The position numbers and the translations under genes were made by a program. A stretch of 64,000 nucleotides of DNA from Sphingomonas sp. (GTDB taxonomy: Bacteria; Pseudomonadota; Alphaproteobacteria; Sphingomonadales; Sphingomonadaceae), in assembly GCF_019635455.1 (NCBI RefSeq), contig NZ_JAHBZJ010000008.1, positions 1 to 64,000 of the forward strand, read 5' to 3'. Every line of letters starts with the position of its first letter. Position 1 is the first letter of the stretch. The notes beneath the pieces are model-generated. The model ran no database searches, was not told the origin of the DNA, and saw only the letters and a program-made list of their open reading frames with translations. Shown here one piece after another: positions 35,397 through 49,119 of this stretch.

Positions 35397-36416
35397 ATGA
35401 GCATCGGTGAAGAACGCTTGCAGCGCCGGATGGCGCGCGGCCGCGAGTTCCTTGGCAGTGAAACGGCGATCCTGTGCGGCGCGATGTCGTGGGTGAGCGA
35501 GCGCAACCTGGTGTCCGCGATTTCCAACGCCGGCGGGTTCGGGCTGATCGCATGCGGCGCGATGACCCCCGAATTGCTGGACGCGGAAATTGCGGGGACG
35601 AAGGCGCTGACCGACAAGCCGTTCGGCGTGAACCTGATCACCATGCACCCGCAGCTGTTCGATCTGATCGCGATATGCGCAAAGCATGAGGTGACGCACA
35701 TCGTGCTGGCGGGCGGGCTGCCCCCGGCCGGATCGCTCGACGCGATCAAGGGAAATGGCGCCCGGCTGATCTGTTTCGCGCCGGCCCTTTCGCTCGCGAA
35801 AAAGCTGATCCGCTCGGGCGTCGATGCACTGGTGGTCGAGGGGATGGAGGCCGGCGGCCATATCGGCCCGGTTTCGACCAGCGTGCTGGCGCAGGAAATC
35901 CTGCCCGAAGTCGCCGATCAGGTGCCGGTGTTCGTTGCCGGCGGGATCGGCCGGGGGGAGGCGATCGCCGGCTATCTCGACATGGGGGCGGCGGGCGTGC
36001 AGCTCGGCACCCGCTTCGCCTGCGCGAGCGAGAGCATCGCGCACCCCAACTTCAAAAAGGCGTTCTTCCGCGCCAGCGCGCGCGACGCGGTGGCGAGCGT
36101 ACAGATCGATCCGCGCTTGCCGGTGATCCCGGTTCGCGCGCTCAAAAATGCGGGCAGCGAGCTGTTTACCGCCAAGCAGCGCGAGGTCGCGCAGGCGCTG
36201 GACGAGGGCCGGGTCGCGATGGCCGAGGCGCAGTTGCAGATCGAACATTACTGGGCCGGGGCGCTGCGTCGCGCGGTGATCGACGGCGACATCGACAGCG
36301 GATCGCTGATGGCTGGCCAGTCGGTCGGCATGGTTTCGAAGGAAGAGCCGGTCGCCGAGATCATCGCACAGCTGATGGCCGAGGCCGCCGCCGCTCTGGA
36401 AAAACGCGCCGCCTGA
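35397..36416 (+). CDS. FMN-dependent nitronate monooxygenase-like oxidoreductase
   Basis: A 339-residue TIM-barrel flavoprotein of the 2-nitropropane dioxygenase/NMO family. GAMSWVSERNLVSAISNAGGFG near the N-terminus and VEGMEAGGHIGP and VFVAGGIGRGEAIAGYL (phosphate-binding) are the signature regions. The family includes nitronate monooxygenases, enoyl-ACP reductases of FabK type and other flavin oxidoreductases; the exact reaction cannot be given. It stands between two lipoprotein genes. Confidence 0.88.
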   Translation: MSIGEERLQRRMARGREFLGSETAILCGAMSWVSERNLVSAISNAGGFGLIACGAMTPELLDAEIAGTKALTDKPFGVNLITMHPQLFDLIAICAKHEVTHIVLAGGLPPAGSLDAIKGNGARLICFAPALSLAKKLIRSGVDALVVEGMEAGGHIGPVSTSVLAQEILPEVADQVPVFVAGGIGRGEAIAGYLDMGAAGVQLGTRFACASESIAHPNFKKAFFRASARDAVASVQIDPRLPVIPVRALKNAGSELFTAKQREVAQALDEGRVAMAEAQLQIEHYWAGALRRAVIDGDIDSGSLMAGQSVGMVSKEEPVAEIIAQLMAEAAAALEKRAA

Positions 36417-36474
36417 CGCGCGGGGGCGGCGCGCCTTAACGCGAAATTGACGCGGCCATGATCAGGTCGGCGGC

Positions 36475-37164
36475 ATGTATCGCGTTCCCGTCCTCGCCGC
36501 CCTGGCGCTGCTGTCCGCCTGTGCCGCCACTCCGCGCGTCGCCACCGCACCCGCGCCTGCGACCCCGCCGGTCCCCATGCGCGCGGGACCCCCGGCGCCG
36601 CCCGACGGCGCGGCGCCCAACCTGTCGATCCCGGCGCGACTGGCCGATGGCGGCTATGCGACGCCGAACCGCGACCTGTCGCCGGCAGGGGCGGTGTGGC
36701 ACCTGCGTGCGGCGTTCAACGTCGCCGCGCTGAACTGTCCCGACCCCATGCTGGCGCAGGCCTATAACCGCCTGCTCACCGCGCATCGCGAGACGCTGGC
36801 GACGGCGCATCGCCGCCTCGCGGCGGAATATGGCGGCGCCGACCGGTTCGATCCGGCGATGACGCGCCTCTATAATTATTTCGCCCAGCCGCCCGCCGCC
36901 GCCGGCTTCTGCGCGGTCGCGGCGCCGCTGTTGCGCGAGGCGGCAAGCCTGCCCGCCGGTCAGTTCGCCGCGTTCGCGCCGACCGCGATCGCCGCGATCG
37001 ACCGGCCCTTTACCGCTTTTTACGCGCGCTATGACGACTGGCGGATCGCGGTGGCGGCATGGCGGCGCGGCGAATCCGGCCCTCCGCAACTCGCCTATGA
37101 TACCGCCGTCTTCGTCGCCGATGCGGTCGTCACCGGAGGGCGTGAGGTGACCGCCGCGCGCTGA
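36475..37164 (+). CDS. lipoprotein of unknown function
   Basis: This 229-residue protein has a lipoprotein leader (YRVPVLAALALLSACAAT, lipobox LSAC), a Pro/Ala-rich stretch to about residue 45, and a helical remainder with FNVAALNCPDPMLAQAYNRLL and YDDWRIAVAAWRRGESG. The WHLRAAFNVAALNC region is typical of several sphingomonad exported proteins without assigned function. The gap before ptsP is 43 bases, so co-transcription is possible. Confidence 0.65.
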   Translation: MYRVPVLAALALLSACAATPRVATAPAPATPPVPMRAGPPAPPDGAAPNLSIPARLADGGYATPNRDLSPAGAVWHLRAAFNVAALNCPDPMLAQAYNRLLTAHRETLATAHRRLAAEYGGADRFDPAMTRLYNYFAQPPAAAGFCAVAAPLLREAASLPAGQFAAFAPTAIAAIDRPFTAFYARYDDWRIAVAAWRRGESGPPQLAYDTAVFVADAVVTGGREVTAAR

Positions 37165-37207
37165 CGCTCGCTTGGCGCGCCCGCGCCGATCTGATAGCGC
37201 CGACGCC

Positions 37208-39487
37208 ATGCCGACCGCCGCCGCATCCGCCCGCGAGATTCTGACGCGTCTTCACGATGTCATGGCGTCGCGCACCGGCGCGCAGGGCAAGCTGAACGCG
37301 GTGGTCGAGATCATCGGCGAGGCGCTGCAAAGCGAGGTCTGTTCGATCTATCTGCTGCGTGAGGGCGTGCTCGAGCTGTTCGCGACGCGCGGCCTGTCGC
37401 AGGAGGCGGTGCATGTCACGCGCCTGGCCCCGGGCGAGGGACTAGTCGGCACGATCGCCAAGAATGTCGAGACGCTGAACCTGGACGAGGCGGCCGCGCA
37501 TCCCGACTTCGCCTATCGCCCCGAAACCGGGGAAGAGGCGTTCCACAGCTTCGCCGGCGTACCGATCATCCGCAGGGAGCGCGCGGTCGGCGTGCTCGCG
37601 GTACAGCATGCCGATCCGCGCCGATATGAAGAGGTGGAGATCGAGGCGCTGCAAACCGTGGCGATGGTGCTGAGCGAGCTGATCTCCAACGCCGGCCTGA
37701 TCGACGAGGCGGGGGTGGGCGCCGGGACGACCCGGGCGCATTCGACTGCCACCGCGCGCGTCGGCGGGTTCAAGCTGGTCGATGGCATGGCCGCGGGCGC
37801 GGCGGTGTTCCACCAGCCGCGCATTTCGATCGAGCACACCGTCGCCGAGGATACCGAGGCCGAGCGCCACCGGGTCTATGCCGCGTTCGACAAGATGCGC
37901 GAGCAGATCGACCGGATGACGAGCCAGGCCGAGTTCGGCGTCGGCGGCGAGCATGAGGAGGTGCTCGAGACCTACAAGATGTTCGCCTATGACGAGGGCT
38001 GGGGCCGGCGCATCAACGAGGCGATCGACAGCGGCCTGACCGCCGAGGCGGCGATCGAGCGCGTCCAGCAGCGCACCCGCATGCGCATGCGCGAGATCGA
38101 CGATCCGTTGCTGCGCGACCGGATGCACGACCTGGAGGATCTGTCCAACCGGCTGTTGCGGATCGTGTCGGGCCAGCTCGGCACCGCCGCGCAACTGGGC
38201 CTGCGACAGGATTCGATCCTGATCGCGCGCAACCTGGGTCCGGCCGAACTGCTGGAATATGATCGCCGCCGGCTGAAGGGCGTGATCCTGGAGGAAGGGT
38301 CGCTGACCGCGCACGTCACCATCGTCGCGCGCGCCATGGGCGTGCCGGTGCTGGGGCGCGTCAAGGATATCCGCCGCCTGATCGCGGAGGGCGACCGGCT
38401 GTTGCTCGACGTGAACGAGGAAACGCTGGTCATCCGCCCGACGCTGGCGATGGAAGAGGCGTTCGACGCCAAGCTGTTGATCACGCAGAAACGCCGGGCC
38501 GCGTTCGCCGCGCTGAAGAGCGAACCGCCGGTGACGAAGGATGGGCATCGCGTGACGGTGATGGTCAATGCCGGATTGCGTGACGACGTCGCCGCGCTCG
38601 ACATCACCGGCGCCGACGGGATCGGCCTGTTCCGCACCGAATTTCAGTTTCTGGTGTCCGCCACCCTGCCCCAGCGCGAGGGGCAGAAACGGCTGTACAA
38701 GGATGTGCTGGACGCGGCGGGCGACCGCCCGGTGACGTTCCGCACCGTCGATATCGGCGGCGACAAGGCGCTTCCCTATCTCGACCATGACGAAAATGGC
38801 GAGGAGGAGAATCCGGCGATGGGCTGGCGCGCGCTGCGCCTGGCGCTCGACCGCGAAGGCCTGATGAAGGTGCAGGCCCGCGCGCTGCTGGAGGCGGCGG
38901 CCGGGCGCACGCTGAACGTCATGTTCCCCATGGTGAGCGAACCGTGGGAGTTCGACGAGGCACGCGCCCTGTTCGAAAGCCAGCGCGCGTGGCTGGAGTC
39001 GCGCGGCCACAAACTGCCGCTCCAGATCCGCTATGGCGCGATGCTGGAGGTGCCGGCGCTTGCCGAAGTGCTCGACATCCTGTTCGAACGGCTCGATTTC
39101 CTGTCGGTCGGCACCAACGACCTGACCCAGTTCCTGTTCGCCGCCGACCGCGCGCATCCCAAGCTGGCGGTCCGCTACGACTGGCTCAGCCCGTCGATCC
39201 TGCGCTTTCTGAAACGCGTGTCGGACCAGGCGCGCGACGCCGGCAAGCCGCTGGCGGTGTGCGGTGAGATGGGCGGTCGGCCGCTGGAGGCGATGGCGCT
39301 GATCGGGCTGGGCATCGATCGGCTGTCGATCACCCCGGCGGCGGTCGGCCCGTTGAAAGCGATGGTCCGGTCGCTCGACCGCGCCGCGCTGATGGCGGCG
39401 ATGCCGGCACTGCTGGCCGCGCCCCCCCGCGACATGCGGGGTGCGCTGGCCGCATGGGCGAGCGCGAACGGGGTCGAACTGGCCTGA
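37208..39487 (+). CDS. ptsP: phosphoenolpyruvate-protein phosphotransferase PtsP (EI-Ntr)
   Basis: This 759-residue enzyme starts the nitrogen-related phosphotransferase relay. It has an N-terminal GAF domain (about residues 15-165), then the swivelling phosphohistidine domain with His369 in GSLTAHVTIVARAMGVPV, and the C-terminal PEP-binding TIM barrel with LFRTEFQFL, FRTVDIGGDKALPYL and VCGEMGGRP. The ATG at 37208 is preferred to an in-frame upstream codon. The GAF domain may sense glutamine or 2-oxoglutarate. No ptsO, ptsN or ptsH gene is seen here. Confidence 0.95.
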   Translation: MPTAAASAREILTRLHDVMASRTGAQGKLNAVVEIIGEALQSEVCSIYLLREGVLELFATRGLSQEAVHVTRLAPGEGLVGTIAKNVETLNLDEAAAHPDFAYRPETGEEAFHSFAGVPIIRRERAVGVLAVQHADPRRYEEVEIEALQTVAMVLSELISNAGLIDEAGVGAGTTRAHSTATARVGGFKLVDGMAAGAAVFHQPRISIEHTVAEDTEAERHRVYAAFDKMREQIDRMTSQAEFGVGGEHEEVLETYKMFAYDEGWGRRINEAIDSGLTAEAAIERVQQRTRMRMREIDDPLLRDRMHDLEDLSNRLLRIVSGQLGTAAQLGLRQDSILIARNLGPAELLEYDRRRLKGVILEEGSLTAHVTIVARAMGVPVLGRVKDIRRLIAEGDRLLLDVNEETLVIRPTLAMEEAFDAKLLITQKRRAAFAALKSEPPVTKDGHRVTVMVNAGLRDDVAALDITGADGIGLFRTEFQFLVSATLPQREGQKRLYKDVLDAAGDRPVTFRTVDIGGDKALPYLDHDENGEEENPAMGWRALRLALDREGLMKVQARALLEAAAGRTLNVMFPMVSEPWEFDEARALFESQRAWLESRGHKLPLQIRYGAMLEVPALAEVLDILFERLDFLSVGTNDLTQFLFAADRAHPKLAVRYDWLSPSILRFLKRVSDQARDAGKPLAVCGEMGGRPLEAMALIGLGIDRLSITPAAVGPLKAMVRSLDRAALMAAMPALLAAPPRDMRGALAAWASANGVELA

Positions 39488-39596
39488 TCGATCTGCGGTT
39501 TTCCGGGTTTTTCTCGCCTGCCAGCGTTGACATCACCCCCGGGCGCGGGTCACCACAGGACGACGCACCACCCCGCGCACGACCGGAGCCGAGCGA

Positions 39597-40400
39597 ATGG
39601 ACGAAGAAACCGGCAACAGCCCCAGCCTCTTCCCCGAGAAGGTCGGCGAGAAGCTGCGCGACGCGCGGCTTGCGCAGGGATTGGAGCTGGCCGACATCGC
39701 GGCGCGGACGCGGGTGCCGCTGCGCCATCTGGAGGCGATCGAGGCGTCGGATTATTCGGGCCTGCCCTCCCCCACCTATGCGATCGGCTTCGTCAAGGCT
39801 TATGCGCGCACGCTGGGGCTGGACGAGGTCGCGCTGGCCAGGGAACTTCGCGGCGAGACGGCGGACATGTTCGCCCAGCGCGAGGTGTATGAAAGCTACG
39901 ACCCGGAGGACCCGATCCGCGAGCCGTCGAGCGGCCTGGTCTGGGCGGGCGCGGCGATCGCGGTGCTGCTGCTCGCGGCGGTCGGCCTGTGGTACGGCAC
40001 CGACCTGTTCCGGGGCGGCCACGCCGCGGCGCCCGAACCGACCCCCGTCGCCAGCGCGACCCCCGAACCCGCGCCGAGCGCGACGCCGACGCCGTCCAGC
40101 GGCGGCCAGGTGACGCTGACCGCGACCCAGCCAGTATGGCTGCGCATCTATGATGCCGACGGGAAGCGATTGTTCGAAAAGGAAATGGCCGCCGGGGAGC
40201 GGTATGACGTGCCACGCGACGCCAGGGGGCCGATGATCAATCTGGGCCGGCCCGAGGCGATTCAGGTGACGATCAACGGATCGAACGTCGCGCCGCTGGG
40301 CAAGGCCGGGGTCGCCGTGAAGGACATACCCGTGAGCGCGGAGGCGCTGATGGCGCGGGGCGCGGACGCGGCGCCGGTCGGGAATTCGACCGCGCCCTGA
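39597..40400 (+). CDS. RodZ-like protein with HTH and DUF4115 domain
   Basis: A 267-residue protein with an N-terminal Cro-like helix-turn-helix (LRDARLAQGLELADIAARTRV, about residues 20-80), a single membrane helix (about 113-135, LVWAGAAIAVLLLAAVGLWYG), a low-complexity Ala/Pro/Thr linker, and a C-terminal DUF4115 domain (VWLRIYDADGKRLFEKEMAAGE). This is the RodZ layout, linking MreB to the cell wall for rod shape. It is followed by cpoB after 82 bases. Confidence 0.85.
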   Translation: MDEETGNSPSLFPEKVGEKLRDARLAQGLELADIAARTRVPLRHLEAIEASDYSGLPSPTYAIGFVKAYARTLGLDEVALARELRGETADMFAQREVYESYDPEDPIREPSSGLVWAGAAIAVLLLAAVGLWYGTDLFRGGHAAAPEPTPVASATPEPAPSATPTPSSGGQVTLTATQPVWLRIYDADGKRLFEKEMAAGERYDVPRDARGPMINLGRPEAIQVTINGSNVAPLGKAGVAVKDIPVSAEALMARGADAAPVGNSTAP

Positions 40401-40482
40401 CGCCGCCGCCGTAAAGCGTGGCGACAGATTCGCCATGTGATGTATAGGGTACCGATATCTGACGCCTGTGGGGGGTGTGTGA

Positions 40483-41439
40483 ATGCGTAACGTGTTGAAA
40501 CTGGCGGCGCTCGGCAGCGCCGCGTCGATGCTGACGATCGCGGCGATGCCGGCGGGCGCCCAGGCGGGCCGCGACGGGATCGAGGGCCGGGTCGACCGGC
40601 TGGAGCGCGAGATGCGCGCGGTGCAGCGCAAGGTGTTTCCGGGCGGCGCCGGCCAGACCGTCGAGCCGCAGATCACCCCGCCGCAACAGAGCCAGGGCGC
40701 TCCCGGCGTGCCGGCGACCGGCGTCGTCACCGACCTGACCGCGCGCGTCAACGCGCTGGAATCGCAGATGTCGTCGATGACGGGGCAGATCGAACAGACC
40801 TCCTATAAATTGCGTCAGCTGGAGGACGCGTTCACCGCCTATAAGCGGTCGACCGACGCGCGGCTGAAGGCGCTGGAGGAAACCGCCTCGTCGGTCGGGA
40901 CCGGCGACGCGCCGCCGTCATCGTCGGGCGCCACCCGCCCGCCGGCATCGCGCCCGTCCACCGGCGGAGGCGCCGCCGCGAGCACGCCGACCCCGGCCCC
41001 CGCCGCGTCCACCACGGTCGCGGGGATCGAACGGCCAAAGACCGACGACCCGGCCGAGGATGGCTATATCTATGGCTTCCGCCTGTGGTCGGCGAAGGAA
41101 TATGACAAGGCGGTGGTCGAACTGCGCCAGGTCGTCCAGAAATATCCCAAGCATCGCCGCGCCAGCTATGCCCAGAACCTGCTGGGCCGCGCGCTGCTCG
41201 ACCAGGGCAAGCCGGCGCTGGCCGCCACCGCCTTTTTCGAGAACTACCAGAAGATGCCGAATGGCGAGCGCGCGCCGGATTCGCTCTATTATCTCGCACA
41301 GGCGCTGGTGAAGATGAAGAAGCCGGCGAGCGAGGTGTGCAAGGTCTATGACGAACTGACCCAGGTCTATGGCGACCGGATCAGCGAAGCGATGAAGATG
41401 GATGTCGCGACCGGCCGATCCGCCAGCAAGTGCAAGTGA
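40483..41439 (+). CDS. cpoB: Tol-Pal system protein CpoB (YbgF)
   Basis: This 318-residue periplasmic protein has a signal peptide (ending about MPAGAQA), an N-terminal coiled coil (VDRLEREMRAVQRK and VNALESQMSSMTGQIEQ), a Ser/Thr/Pro/Ala-rich linker, and C-terminal TPR repeats (GFRLWSAKEYDKAVVELRQVV, LGRALLDQGKPALAATAFF, LYYLAQALVKMKKP). It helps coordinate septal peptidoglycan synthesis with outer-membrane constriction. The tol-pal genes themselves are not here. The 3' end overlaps tilS by 38 bases. Confidence 0.9.
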   Translation: MRNVLKLAALGSAASMLTIAAMPAGAQAGRDGIEGRVDRLEREMRAVQRKVFPGGAGQTVEPQITPPQQSQGAPGVPATGVVTDLTARVNALESQMSSMTGQIEQTSYKLRQLEDAFTAYKRSTDARLKALEETASSVGTGDAPPSSSGATRPPASRPSTGGGAAASTPTPAPAASTTVAGIERPKTDDPAEDGYIYGFRLWSAKEYDKAVVELRQVVQKYPKHRRASYAQNLLGRALLDQGKPALAATAFFENYQKMPNGERAPDSLYYLAQALVKMKKPASEVCKVYDELTQVYGDRISEAMKMDVATGRSASKCK

Positions 41440-42496
41440 CGCGCTGACCCCGCCCGACCCGCGATGGGTCGAACGGTTCCGGGGCGACGTGGAGGCGCTG
41501 ACCGGCGAAACGCCGTCATCGGAAAGGATGCTTGCGCTCGCGGTATCGGGTGGCCCCGACAGTGTGGCGATGCTCATGCTGGCCGCCCAAGCGCATCCCG
41601 GTGCCGTGCGTGCCGCCACCGTCGATCATGGCTTGCGACGCGAGTCGGGGAACGAGGCCGCGCTCGTCGCGGAGCTGTGCGATCGAATCGCGGTCCCGCA
41701 TCAGATCCTCAAGCCCCGGCGAAAGCTCTCGGGTGCGAGTATCCAGGCGGTGGCCCGCACCGCTCGCTATGCGTTGCTGGGGGATTGGGCGGTCCAGACG
41801 GGGGCGATGGCGGTCGCCACCGCGCATCATGCCGACGATCAGGCCGAGACATTTTTGCTTCGCGCGCGCCGCGGCACCGGGCCGTCGGGGTTGTCGGGAA
41901 TCCGCCCGCGCTGGAACTGGGACAGGCATCGCTGGCATCGGGGCTATCCCAAGGATGGCGTCGTGGCCGTTGCGGACGTGGATCGCGTCGCGGTGATCCG
42001 CCCCTTGCTGAACTGGCGGCGGTCGGACTTGCGTCGGTTTGCCGAGGCGATCGCGGCACCGTTCATCGATGACCCGAGCAACGTCGATCCACGTTTCGAA
42101 CGCGTGCGCATGCGCCGGCTGCTGGCGGAAAACCCCTGGCTGGACGCTGTCGCCTTGTCGAAATCCGCCAGCATCTGCGCGGATGCCGACCGCGACCTTA
42201 CCGCCATGTTCGAATGGCTGAGCCGCGACCGGTTGCGCGCGAGCGACGTCGATTCCCGACACTATGATATGAGCGGGCTGCCTCGCGAACTGCGGCGGCG
42301 GCTCGCGCGCGACGCCATCGCCTATGTTCGCATGATTTCGGCGATCGGCGAGGGGCAATGGTCCGAGGGAGCGAACATCGAGGCGCTGCTCGACGCGCTG
42401 GAGAGCGGGCGCAAGGCGACGCATGCCGGCGTCATGGCGACGCCGAAGGGCGATCTGTGGCTGTTCGCGCCGGCCCCGCCGCGTCGATCACACTGA
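41402..42496 (+). CDS. tilS: tRNA(Ile)-lysidine synthetase TilS
   Basis: This 364-residue cytoplasmic enzyme attaches lysine to C34 of tRNA-Ile2, enabling AUA decoding. The PP-loop motif is SGGPDSVAML near residue 50, with VDHGLRRESGNEAALV and VATAHHADDQAETFLLRARRG after it. The C-terminal part is shorter than in gammaproteobacteria, as usual in this class. The ATG at 41402 lies within cpoB; later starts would remove only part of the loosely conserved N-terminus. It precedes ftsH, a common order in proteobacteria. Confidence 0.94.
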   Translation: MSRPADPPASASDALTPPDPRWVERFRGDVEALTGETPSSERMLALAVSGGPDSVAMLMLAAQAHPGAVRAATVDHGLRRESGNEAALVAELCDRIAVPHQILKPRRKLSGASIQAVARTARYALLGDWAVQTGAMAVATAHHADDQAETFLLRARRGTGPSGLSGIRPRWNWDRHRWHRGYPKDGVVAVADVDRVAVIRPLLNWRRSDLRRFAEAIAAPFIDDPSNVDPRFERVRMRRLLAENPWLDAVALSKSASICADADRDLTAMFEWLSRDRLRASDVDSRHYDMSGLPRELRRRLARDAIAYVRMISAIGEGQWSEGANIEALLDALESGRKATHAGVMATPKGDLWLFAPAPPRRSH

Positions 42497-42579
42497 TCGG
42501 CTCAATGCGCGGGCCGTTCCATTGCCATTAACCTGACAACGCCTATCTTGGCAGCCTATCGCAAGAGTGCCGGAACCGC

Positions 42580-46919
<4,340 letters not shown>

Positions 46920-46923
46920 ATCG

Positions 46924-48624
46924 TCACAGGAAGGTTTCGCCTTCCAGGCTGTCGAGCGCCTGATGCAGTTCCCTTCGTGCCGCATCGATCGTGCGCGGAT
47001 CCTGGGTGTCGAGCGCCGCGACGAAGCGCGAGATCAACTCGCCGACCCAATAGCGCTGCTCCCCCAGGAAGTTCTCGAAGCATTTTTCGCCCCGCGCGAG
47101 CGCCGCCTTGTTCTCCGCCTCCTCGCGCGGATGCGTCTTCAGCGCGGCGAGCGCTGCGCGGGCCTTCGCGAGCGATTTCTCGTCGCCCGCCATGCCGTCA
47201 TTGATGGTCAGGCTCACCTTCTCGCCGCTTTCGGCCACCTCGATATCGACTTCCAGCAGGCCCGACACGTCATAGGAAAAGCGCACGTCCACCGCTTGCC
47301 CCGCCGGGCCACGCGGGATGCGCACCTCGGTCCGGCCGATTTCGACATTGTCGCGGACCAGCCGGGCCTCTCCCTGAAAAATCCCGAATTCGACCTTGGT
47401 CTGGTTGTCGTGCATCGTGCCGAAGCTGTGGACCCGGCTGGCCGGGATCACCGTGCCGCGTTCGATGATCGGCGCGAACAGCCCGTCCTCGATCCCGCCG
47501 CCCGGCAGCCGGCGTGCAATCGCCACGCCCAGCGAATAGGGACAGACATCGGTCACCACCACTTCGCTCAGCGCCGCATCGCGCGATTTCAGCCCGGCCT
47601 GCACCGCCGCGCCCAGCGCCACCGCCTCGTCCGGGTTGACCGTCGCATTGGGGAAGCGGCCGAACATGCGCGTCACCGCGGCGCGAACCAGCGGCATGCG
47701 CGTCGATCCGCCGATCAGGATGATTTCCGACAGGTCCGCGCTCTTGAGACCCGAATCGCGCATCGATCGCAGCACCGGTTCGCGCAGCCGGTCGATCAAC
47801 GGCTTGGCCGCCTCCTCGAACGCGGCGGCGGTGACGGTGTGGCGATATTCGGTATCGGCCCACACGATCCGCATCTCCGCCTCGCCCGCCGTCGACAGCG
47901 AACGGCGCGCGCGCTCCGCCGCTTCGCGCAGTTTCTGATGCAGCGCATCGTCGCCGCGCCCGGCATTGCCGAACGCATCGGCATGCGCATCGCGCATCAT
48001 CGCGACGAGCAGTTCGTTGAAATCCTCCCCGCCCAGATGATTGTCGCCGGTCGAGGCGCGCACCTCGATAATGCCTTCGAAAATCTCGACGATGGAAACG
48101 TCGAACGTCCCGCCGCCCAGATCGAAGACGAGAAAGCGCGATTCGTCGTCGAGCTGATGGATGCCATAGGCCAGCGCCGCGGCGGTCGGTTCGTTGACCA
48201 GCCGTTCGACCTTCAGCCCGGCCAGTTCCCCGGCACGGTGCGTCGCCTTGCGCTGCTTGTCATTGAAATAGGCGGGGACGGTGATCACCGCCTCGGTCAC
48301 CGGTTCGCCCAGAAACGCCTCGGCATCCGCCTTCAGCCCCTGAAGCACCAGCGCGGAGAGTTCCTCCGGTGAGAAGCTGCGATTGCCGAGCCGGACCGAG
48401 CGGCGCGTCCCCATATAGCGTTTGAACGCGGTCGCGGTCACGTCGGGGTGGCTGGCCATCCGCTCGCGCGCGGCAAGCCCGGTGATGACCTCTCCGTCCG
48501 CACCGATGCTCACCGCGCTGGGGGTAAGCACATGCCCCAGGCGGTTGGGAATCAGCTCCGCCCGCCCCCCGCGCCAGACCGCCGCGGCACTGTTGGTCGT
48601 GCCGAGGTCGATTCCGATAATCAT
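46924..48624 (-). CDS. hscC: HscC-type Hsp70 chaperone
   Basis: A 566-residue Hsp70, shorter than DnaK (about 640). The nucleotide-binding domain has GIDLGTTNSAAAVW, LVFDLGGGTFDVSIVEI and LIGGSTRMPLVRAAV. The SHPDVTATAFKRYMGTRRSV segment and the short C-terminal lid fit the HscC subgroup rather than DnaK or HscA. In E. coli, HscC works with the membrane J-proteins DjlB and DjlC, and a J-protein gene follows here. ATG at 48624 is used; a TTG one codon earlier is unlikely. It is divergent from a secreted-protein gene. Confidence 0.87.
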   Translation of the reverse strand: MIIGIDLGTTNSAAAVWRGGRAELIPNRLGHVLTPSAVSIGADGEVITGLAARERMASHPDVTATAFKRYMGTRRSVRLGNRSFSPEELSALVLQGLKADAEAFLGEPVTEAVITVPAYFNDKQRKATHRAGELAGLKVERLVNEPTAAALAYGIHQLDDESRFLVFDLGGGTFDVSIVEIFEGIIEVRASTGDNHLGGEDFNELLVAMMRDAHADAFGNAGRGDDALHQKLREAAERARRSLSTAGEAEMRIVWADTEYRHTVTAAAFEEAAKPLIDRLREPVLRSMRDSGLKSADLSEIILIGGSTRMPLVRAAVTRMFGRFPNATVNPDEAVALGAAVQAGLKSRDAALSEVVVTDVCPYSLGVAIARRLPGGGIEDGLFAPIIERGTVIPASRVHSFGTMHDNQTKVEFGIFQGEARLVRDNVEIGRTEVRIPRGPAGQAVDVRFSYDVSGLLEVDIEVAESGEKVSLTINDGMAGDEKSLAKARAALAALKTHPREEAENKAALARGEKCFENFLGEQRYWVGELISRFVAALDTQDPRTIDAARRELHQALDSLEGETFL

Positions 48625-48753
48625 CAATGCCCCCGAACAGATGGATTCGCGCCGCGACTTTAGCGACGACGAAGCGACTGTGAAGCTGACGAATTCATAT
48701 GGCGCACGGGCGTCCGGTCGTGCTTACTTCCGCCCGATTCGCGGGAGGGCGGA

Positions 48754-49119
48754 ATGCGTACGGGATGGGTGGTTGCGGTGGCGCTGATCTGCGCGCCGGC
48801 CGGGGCGCAGGCGATGAGCGTCGGCGAGTTTCTGAACAAGGCGAATGCGCTGAAAGCGAAAGGCATCTTCGCCATGGGTTCGCCCGACATCAAGCTGTTG
48901 CAGAGCGAGATGAAGGGCGTGTCCGATGCGTATCGCGCCGATCTGACCGCCGCGCAGCAGGCGGGGCGCACCCCGCACAGCTGTCCGCCACCGGTCGGCA
49001 AGGCCAGGATCGGGGCAAAGGAACTGCTCGCCGAATTCGAGGCGATCCCGGCCGCGCAGCGGGGGATGAGCGTCAAGGCCGCGTTCTACGCCATGATGAA
49101 GAAGCGCTTCCCGTGCTGA
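48754..49119 (+). CDS. small secreted protein, first of a tandem Cys pair family
   Basis: This 121-residue protein has a signal peptide (TGWVVAVALICAPAGAQA). The mature part contains SVGEFLNKANALKAKG, a YRADLTAAQQAGRTPHSCPPP segment and an end FYAMMKKRFPC. Two cysteines (in SCPPP and the C-terminal FPC) may form a disulfide. GGGAGG precedes the start. The next gene encodes a clear relative. The C-terminal FPC pattern recalls Rap1a/Tai-type immunity proteins, but the similarity is too short to assign function. It is divergent from hscC, with 129 bases between the starts. Confidence 0.72.
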   Translation: MRTGWVVAVALICAPAGAQAMSVGEFLNKANALKAKGIFAMGSPDIKLLQSEMKGVSDAYRADLTAAQQAGRTPHSCPPPVGKARIGAKELLAEFEAIPAAQRGMSVKAAFYAMMKKRFPC